The notes below the pieces were generated by a model, which worked only from the letters and a program-made list of their open reading frames with translations, did not search any database and was not told where the DNA came from. DNA of 11,153 bases. Origin: Opitutaceae bacterium (GTDB taxonomy: Bacteria; Verrucomicrobiota; Verrucomicrobiae; Opitutales; Opitutaceae). The stretch is taken from positions 1 to 11,153 of the forward strand of contig JAISAX010000430.1 of the NCBI GenBank assembly GCA_031266495.1, read 5' to 3'. Below are positions 6,063-11,153 of the stretch, piece by piece (within the stretch, counting starts at the first letter, position 1; each line of letters begins with the position of its first letter). A program made the translations under genes and the position numbers.

Positions 6063-7229
6063 TCAGAAAAACTTCTTCGCCTTGTCGAACCAGCTTCGCG
6101 ACGTGGGCTGGTCGGCGTCGCCACTCACACGGGCGAAGTCCTCCAGCAACTTGCGCTGTTCGCCGGTCAGTGTCTGCGGCACCTCGACGTGCACGCGCAC
6201 GAGCTGGTCGCCGGTGCGGCCGCGCTGGTGGAGCGAGGGCACGCCCTTGCCGCGCAGGCGGAAGGTCGTGCCGCTCTGCGTGCCGGCCGGGATCTTGAGC
6301 GAGGCGCGGCCGGAGAGCGTGGGCACCTCGATCGAACCGCCGAGCGTCGCCAGCGTGAACTTGATCGGAATCTCGCAAAACAGGTCGTCGCCCTGGCGTT
6401 CGAAAAGTTCGTGGGTTTTCACCGTGAGCACGATGTAGAGATCGCCCGGCTGGCCGCCGCCGACGCCGGCCTCGCCGTTGCCGCTGGAACGCAGGCGCGT
6501 GCCGGTATCGACTCCGGCGGGGATGCGCACGTGCACCTTGGCCGTTTTCTGCACGCGGCCTTTTCCGTGACAGACCGAACAGGGTTTTTCGATCCGTTCG
6601 CCCGCGCCGCCGCACGTCGGGCAGGCTTGTTGCGTGACGAAGGGGCCGAGCCGCGTCTGCACCCGGCCGTTGCCGTGGCAGGTGGGGCATTTGACGCGCT
6701 TCGTGCCGGGCTCGGCTCCGCTGCCGTGACAGCGGTCGCACGTCGAGGCCTTGTGGAAGGTGATTTCCTTTTCCACGCCGCGGGCGGCTTCCTCGAGCGA
6801 GATTTCGAGGTCGTAGCGCAGATCGTCGCCATCGTGGCCGCCGCCGCCGCGACGTCCGCCGCCCCCCCCGCCGAAAAATTCCTCGAAGCCGCCCATGCCG
6901 CCGCCCCCGCCGCCGCCGCCGAAGACTTCGCGGAAAATGTCGAACGGATCGTGAAAACCGCCGCCGCCGGGGCCGCGCGCTCCGCCCATGCCGCCGCCGG
7001 GCGCGAACGCGGCATGGCCATAGCGGTCGTAGGCCGCGCGTTTTTGCGGGTCCTTGAGCACTTCATAGGCCTCGGAGATCAGCTTGAATTTCTCCTCGGC
7101 CTCCTTGTTACCCGGGTTTTTGTCCGGGTGATACTGGATGGCCTTCTTGCGATAGGCTTTTTTCAGCTCGTCGTCGTTGGCGTTTCTGGAAACGCCCAAA
7201 AGGTTGTAATAGTCTTCCTTGGCAGCCAT
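6063..7229 (-). CDS. dnaJ: Chaperone protein DnaJ
   Basis: The Hsp40 co-chaperone that delivers unfolded proteins to DnaK and stimulates its ATPase in the cytoplasm. The 388 residues show the full type I layout. The J domain spans residues 1-70 with His-Pro-Asp at 34-36. A Gly/Phe-rich linker spans about 76-133. Four zinc-binding CxxCxGxG units lie at 164-171, 181-188, 203-210 and 217-224. Two C-terminal substrate-binding domains follow ([11 protein letters not shown] near 238; [16 protein letters not shown] in the second half). The Gly-rich linker is unusually heavy in glycine runs, coded by GGC/GGG triplets that include an 8-base G run on the coding strand. It lies 130 bases downstream of grpE on the same strand, a usual pairing; dnaK is not in the window. 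No CIRCE operator was seen in the 130-base gap, which holds AT-rich tandem repeats. Confidence 0.97.
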   Translation of the reverse strand: MAAKEDYYNLLGVSRNANDDELKKAYRKKAIQYHPDKNPGNKEAEEKFKLISEAYEVLKDPQKRAAYDRYGHAAFAPGGGMGGARGPGGGGFHDPFDIFREVFGGGGGGGGMGGFEEFFGGGGGGRRGGGGHDGDDLRYDLEISLEEAARGVEKEITFHKASTCDRCHGSGAEPGTKRVKCPTCHGNGRVQTRLGPFVTQQACPTCGGAGERIEKPCSVCHGKGRVQKTAKVHVRIPAGVDTGTRLRSSGNGEAGVGGGQPGDLYIVLTVKTHELFERQGDDLFCEIPIKFTLATLGGSIEVPTLSGRASLKIPAGTQSGTTFRLRGKGVPSLHQRGRTGDQLVRVHVEVPQTLTGEQRKLLEDFARVSGDADQPTSRSWFDKAKKFF

Positions 7230-7240
7230 CTGAAGAATGA

Positions 7241-7268
7241 AGAATTAATAATTAAGAATTAATAATTA
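7241..7268. repeat. 14-base AT-rich tandem repeat before dnaJ
   Basis: AGAATTAATAATTA is present twice in tandem (7241-7254, 7255-7268), followed by a partial third copy AGAAT. It lies 12 bases upstream of the dnaJ start codon, in an otherwise GC-rich region, so it falls in the dnaJ leader or mRNA joining grpE to dnaJ. An AT-rich unstructured leader could help ribosome entry in the absence of a Shine-Dalgarno sequence. Confidence 0.75.
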
Positions 7269-7340
7269 AGAATGAAAGACGCTGGACGTTGGACAACGGA
7301 TGTTGTTGCTGTGTGTATGAGTTCATTTGAGCAGGGTTTG

Positions 7341-7361
7341 GATTCTTGATTCTTGATTCTT
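7341..7361. repeat. GATTCTT x3 tandem repeat at the grpE stop
   Basis: Three exact 7-base units GATTCTT run through 7341-7361 and overlap the grpE stop codon (TAA on the minus strand, 7362-7360). A seven-base unit is prone to slippage. Copy changes would fall after the stop and leave the protein intact. Confidence 0.75.
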
Positions 7362-7995
7362 AATTTCCCGCCGAAGACGGGACCGCCGGGCCGCTGGAAA
7401 CGACCACGGTGGCGGGGCGCAGCAGCCGGCCGTTGAGCGTGTAGCCGATGCGGACGACGTTCATGACGTGTTCTGCGGGCACATCCGGGCCGGGCAGGTG
7501 GGAAACGGCTTCGTGCAGGTTGGGGTCGAAGGCCTGGCCGGCCGGGTTGATGTCTTTCAGGCCGTGGCTGGCAAGAGCGTTCCTGAGCTGGTCGGCCACG
7601 AGCCCGAAACCGGAGACGACGCTGGCCGGCGTGGCGTTGGGCGCCTGCGCGGCGGCGAGGCCGAAGCCGAGATTGTCGAGCACGGGCAGCAGGTCCTCGA
7701 GCACGCGGCCGGCGGCGAATTGTCGTAGCTCGTCTTTCTCGCGGATCGTGCGGCGGCGGAAGTTTTCCAGGTCGGCCATGGCGCGCATGTAGCGGTCGTG
7801 GTTGGCCGAGGCCTCCTTTTTGGCGGCGACAAGTTCTTGGGCCAGAAGGGTTGCCGGATCGGCCGGGGCGCTGTCGCCGACAGGCGCTCCGGCCGCGGGC
7901 GGCGCGTCGGCAGCGGCGGACGGTGATGCCGGAGGCGGCGTGGCCGGATCGGGAACGGTAGAGGATTGCGGTTTTTCGTCGGACTCCTGGTTCAT
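7360..7995 (-). CDS. grpE: Nucleotide exchange factor GrpE
   Basis: Releases ADP from DnaK and so resets the Hsp70 cycle; acts as a cytoplasmic dimer and thermosensor. The 211 residues have a disordered Pro/Ala-rich N-terminus (residues 9-48). The long coiled-coil helix follows (about 50-95), with the family signature RYMRAMADLENFRRRTIREK (68-87). The helical dimer segment VLEDLLPVLDNLGFGL comes next (98-113), and the C-terminal beta domain carries FDPNLHEAVSHLPG (156-169) and IGYTLNGRLLRPATVVVS (183-200), matching the GrpE signature. The start ATG at 7995 has no clear ribosome binding site. It is the first gene of the grpE-dnaJ unit and diverges from the methyltransferase. A 15-bp dyad in that shared upstream region is a candidate control site. 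Confidence 0.96.
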   Translation of the reverse strand: MNQESDEKPQSSTVPDPATPPPASPSAAADAPPAAGAPVGDSAPADPATLLAQELVAAKKEASANHDRYMRAMADLENFRRRTIREKDELRQFAAGRVLEDLLPVLDNLGFGLAAAQAPNATPASVVSGFGLVADQLRNALASHGLKDINPAGQAFDPNLHEAVSHLPGPDVPAEHVMNVVRIGYTLNGRLLRPATVVVSSGPAVPSSAGN

Positions 7996-8054
7996 GGTAA
8001 ACGGGCACTAAACCCGAGGTGAGCGACGGTTTCAAGCCGCATGGCGCGACCAGG

Positions 8055-8069
8055 GGGACGAATCGTCCC
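8055..8069. promoter_or_regulatory. 15-bp dyad GGGACGAATCGTCCC, candidate operator
   Basis: GGGACGA and TCGTCCC form a perfect dyad around one central A. It sits in the 110 bases between the divergent starts of grpE (7995) and the methyltransferase (8106), about 60 bases before grpE and 37 before the other gene. It does not match the CIRCE element bound by HrcA. A protein binding here could affect both genes. If translation of the methyltransferase began at GTG 8019 instead, the dyad would be coding. Confidence 0.35.
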
Positions 8070-8105
8070 TTGCCGCGCGTGCCGTCCGGCTTTTTTCTGG
8101 CCATC

Positions 8106-8909
8106 ATGGCAGCACAGCACACACCCGCCTCGCCGGCGTCGTCGGCGTTTACGGAGATGAATCGCGCCTACTGGGATGCGATCGGCGAAAACTATGACAA
8201 CGAGATCTTCAGCGTCCGCGAGCACGACACCGGCGGGCTCATCGAACGCCACATCCGCGCCCTCGCCGACCCGGAGGGCATGGCGGCCGACCTGGGCTGC
8301 GGGGTGGGCAACTTCACGCCGTTGCTCGCCGGACATTTTTGTCGCGTCCATGCCTGCGACCTTTCCCCGAGGCTGCTCGAACAGGCCCGCGCCGCTTGCG
8401 ATGGCTTCGACAACATCGTGTTCCGGCAAACCGATCTCGCGCGCGAGCCGCATCCGTTCGAGCCAGTGGATTTTGTCCTCTGCGTCAACGTGCTCATCAT
8501 GGCTTCGCTCGACGTGCGCATGAGCGCGTTCCGCGCCGTCACGGCCCAGGTGCGTCACGGCGGGCACCTCCTGCTGGTGGTGCCCTCGACCGAATCAATG
8601 CTCTACACGCAATTCCGCCGCATCGACTGGTGCCTGCGCGATGGCCTCGACTGCGCGGCCGCCATCCGCGACAGCCTCCCCGCGCGCGGCTCGGTGCGCG
8701 CCCTGCACCAGGGCATCCGGACGCTCGAGGGCGTGCCGACCAAACACCACCTGAAGGAGGAACTGGAGGTGCTGCTCGTCGGCCACCAGATGGATGTGCT
8801 GGAGATCGACAGGATCACTTATCCGTGGTCCACCGAGTTTCACCATCCGCCCGAGTGGATGGGTGACCCGCTCCCGTGGGACTGGCTCGTGCTGGCTCGC
8901 CGCCGGTAG
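8106..8909 (+). CDS. Class I SAM-dependent methyltransferase
   Basis: A Rossmann-fold methyltransferase of the broad Methyltransf_11/25 type. From ATG 8106 it has 267 residues. Motif I is AADLGCGVGNFTPLL (60-74), the SAM-binding Gly-rich loop. The acidic residue ending strand 2 is in VHACDLSPRLLEQAR (81-95), where Asp85 is expected to hold the SAM ribose. The motif II-like stretch is VDFVLCVNVLIMA (121-133), and a late strand reads GGHLLLVVPS (152-161). The N-terminal NRAYWDAIGENYDNEIFS is typical of small-molecule or lipid/quinone methyltransferases, but the substrate cannot be named. A GTG at 8019 would add 29 residues without protein-like character, so 8106 is preferred; neither has a clear ribosome binding site. 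It diverges from grpE and is followed three bases after its stop by a hairpin. Confidence 0.88.
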   Translation: MAAQHTPASPASSAFTEMNRAYWDAIGENYDNEIFSVREHDTGGLIERHIRALADPEGMAADLGCGVGNFTPLLAGHFCRVHACDLSPRLLEQARAACDGFDNIVFRQTDLAREPHPFEPVDFVLCVNVLIMASLDVRMSAFRAVTAQVRHGGHLLLVVPSTESMLYTQFRRIDWCLRDGLDCAAAIRDSLPARGSVRALHQGIRTLEGVPTKHHLKEELEVLLVGHQMDVLEIDRITYPWSTEFHHPPEWMGDPLPWDWLVLARRR

Positions 8910-8911
8910 CG

Positions 8912-8939
8912 AGGGGCGCACTTCATCCACTGCGCCCCT
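8912..8939 (+). terminator. Hairpin after the methyltransferase gene
   Basis: AGGGGCGCA (8912-8920) pairs perfectly with TGCGCCCCT (8931-8939) over a ten-base loop, starting two bases after the stop codon. It is GC-rich with no T tail, so it is at best a Rho-independent-like or mRNA-stabilising stem. Its right arm TGCGCCCCTGCG is shared with the palindromic element near 4790. The next 23 bases align without gaps to that element and include CGCGTAGC in place of CGCGTAAC. Confidence 0.55.
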
Positions 8940-9006
8940 GCGGCTGCTCCCGCGTAGCGGCAGTCAATCACTGATCCTGGGATGGATATGTTACGCGGAT
9001 CGACGT

Positions 9007-9187
9007 GTGGCACGGGCATCTTGCCCGTGTTCCGGAGTCCGTCCGGAGTGGCGGGAGTGACGGGAGGGGGGGGGCGGGAGGGGCGGGAGTGAGGCAGGGA
9101 GGCGGCGCTTTACTGCCGATCCGTCCACGGGCTGGAAGCCCGTGCCACACGGAGGGGCAACGCTCATGGGCAGGATGCCCATGCCAC
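9007..9187. repeat. REP-like hairpin cluster 2 with G-rich spacer
   Basis: The same three hairpin types as cluster 1, with orientations swapped. Unit C is forward (9007-9029, loop ATCTT), unit A reverse (9126-9148, loop TGGAA) and unit B reverse (9165-9187, loop AGGAT). All arms are perfect 7-bp stems, CACGGGC/GCCCGTG or CATGGGC/GCCCATG. Between C and A lies a G-rich spacer with repeated CGGGAG units and a run of nine G (9066-9074), which could form G-quadruplexes. As in cluster 1, the forward and reverse units face each other across the G-rich spacer and the cluster sits between convergent genes. Confidence 0.78.
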
Positions 9188-9220
9188 TTCTGCCCCTGCA
9201 CTGACATCACTTCCTTTCGG

Positions 9221-9250
9221 GTTCGCGTTTCTTCGCGTCCGTTCGCAGTT
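9221..9250. repeat. 10-base tandem repeat, three imperfect units
   Basis: GTTCGCGTTT, CTTCGCGTCC and GTTCGCAGTT follow each other without gap, sharing the core TTCGC at a 10-base period, close to one helical turn. It lies 33 bases downstream of the purA stop on the minus strand. Confidence 0.5.
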
Positions 9251-9282
9251 GGCCGGCCTGGTGCTGGCGCAGCCCGCCCGCA

Positions 9283-10830
<1,548 letters not shown>

Positions 10831-11153
10831 GGTGGCAATGATGGCAAACGGCCTACCCAAACGGTCCGGTGGCAGAGCGGCAATAGTGGAATGGGGGGGG
10901 GGGGATGGTCCGGGGTGTAATTGAAAGTGGTGGGAAAGGCGGTGGTTCCGTGTTCAGGGAACACTGAATACGGAAGAATCAACCACGGAGACCTGGAGCA
11001 GCGGAGCCGCAACCAAAGATTTACCGGAGAGGAGCCAGTAGTGTTCGGCAGGGAAACTGCTGAAGGAGAGAAGGGAGAGGAAGGATGAGTGATTATGGGG
11101 GAGAAAGGGAGAAAGAGAGCAGGGTAGGGCGGAGAGAGGAGAGAGGGGAACAG
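10831..11153. other. Gene-free end region with polypurine tract
   Basis: No credible gene is seen in these 323 bases upstream of purA. They hold a run of 12 G (10893-10904), a strong inverted repeat (10946-10975) and a nearly pure purine tract from about 11060 to 11153. The purA promoter should lie here, but no -35/-10 pair was recognised. Confidence 0.55.
10946..10975. repeat. 12-bp inverted repeat with one mismatch
   Basis: TTCCGTGTTCAG (10946-10957) pairs with CTGAATACGGAA (10964-10975) around the loop GGAACA; the one mismatch is a G-T wobble in RNA. An alternative inner stem GTGTTC/GAACAC (10950-10955, 10959-10964) is exclusive with it, and outer GTGG/CCAC arms extend it. It lies 116 bases upstream of the purA start. 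It could be an operator, a leader structure or an intergenic repeat unit. Confidence 0.5.

Larger units (their letters stand above)
8910..9282. other. Intergenic region between methyltransferase and purA
   Basis: The 373 bases between these convergent genes have no credible gene. They contain the hairpin at 8912-8939, an end-like ATGTTACGCG (8988-8997), hairpin cluster 2 (9007-9187) with a G-rich spacer, and a 10-base tandem repeat at 9221-9250. Confidence 0.65.

Noticed and set aside
7996..8105. CIRCE heat-shock operator before grpE
   Set aside because: No TTAGCACTC-N9-GAGTGCTAA match; only the unrelated dyad at 8055-8069 is present.
5911..9187. CRISPR array
   Set aside because: Hairpin units are few, occur in both orientations, and spacers differ widely in length; no cas genes are present.
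10831..11153. RNA gene or origin in the polypurine end
   Set aside because: No tRNA cloverleaf, rRNA similarity or DnaA-box cluster was recognised.

Overview
The window is GC-rich chromosomal DNA with mostly housekeeping genes and weak or absent Shine-Dalgarno signals. The gene set suggests Verrucomicrobiota, probably Opitutaceae. The pointers are a LacI-type regulator with an N-terminal Pro-rich stretch before its helix-turn-helix, a bacterial copy of the fungal-type cystathionine gamma-synthase, and intergenic hairpins built on GGCACGGGC/GCCCGTG. This assignment is inference from family memory, not a search.

Layout, left to right. A G-rich low-complexity edge (1-68) is followed by a minus-strand Phd-type antitoxin with an overlapping PIN toxin whose frame is broken twice (69-731). 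A LacI-family regulator diverges from it (914-2053). It converges on exodeoxyribonuclease III (2142-2897, minus). A large PLP-dependent cystathionine gamma-synthase-like gene follows (3058-4644, plus). A gene-poor stretch (4645-5213) holds a possible ParE-like toxin remnant, a 74-bp MITE-like palindromic element and an 18-nt direct repeat. Next comes a YggS-family PLP homeostasis protein (5214-5906, plus), then a hairpin cluster with a long G tract, then dnaJ and grpE on the minus strand (6063-7995, order of transcription grpE then dnaJ). A class I SAM methyltransferase diverges from grpE (8106-8909). A second hairpin cluster (8910-9282) separates it from a long, divergent adenylosuccinate synthetase (9283-10830, minus). 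The last 323 bases are gene-free, with a strong inverted repeat and a polypurine end.

The genes fall into separate small functions rather than one pathway: a toxin-antitoxin pair, sugar-type transcription control, base-excision repair, methionine synthesis, PLP balance, Hsp70 co-chaperones, an unassigned methylation and AMP synthesis. Only grpE-dnaJ looks like a functional operon, apart from the coupled antitoxin/toxin pair.

I see no clearly new multi-gene protein system. The unusual content is non-coding. One item is a palindromic element with 15-bp terminal inverted repeats plus a diverged relative and solo ends. Another is two clusters of three hairpin types whose arms co-vary, arranged in opposite orientation around G-rich spacers and both placed between convergent genes. 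The third is the toxin gene whose first break lies in a TC dinucleotide tract.
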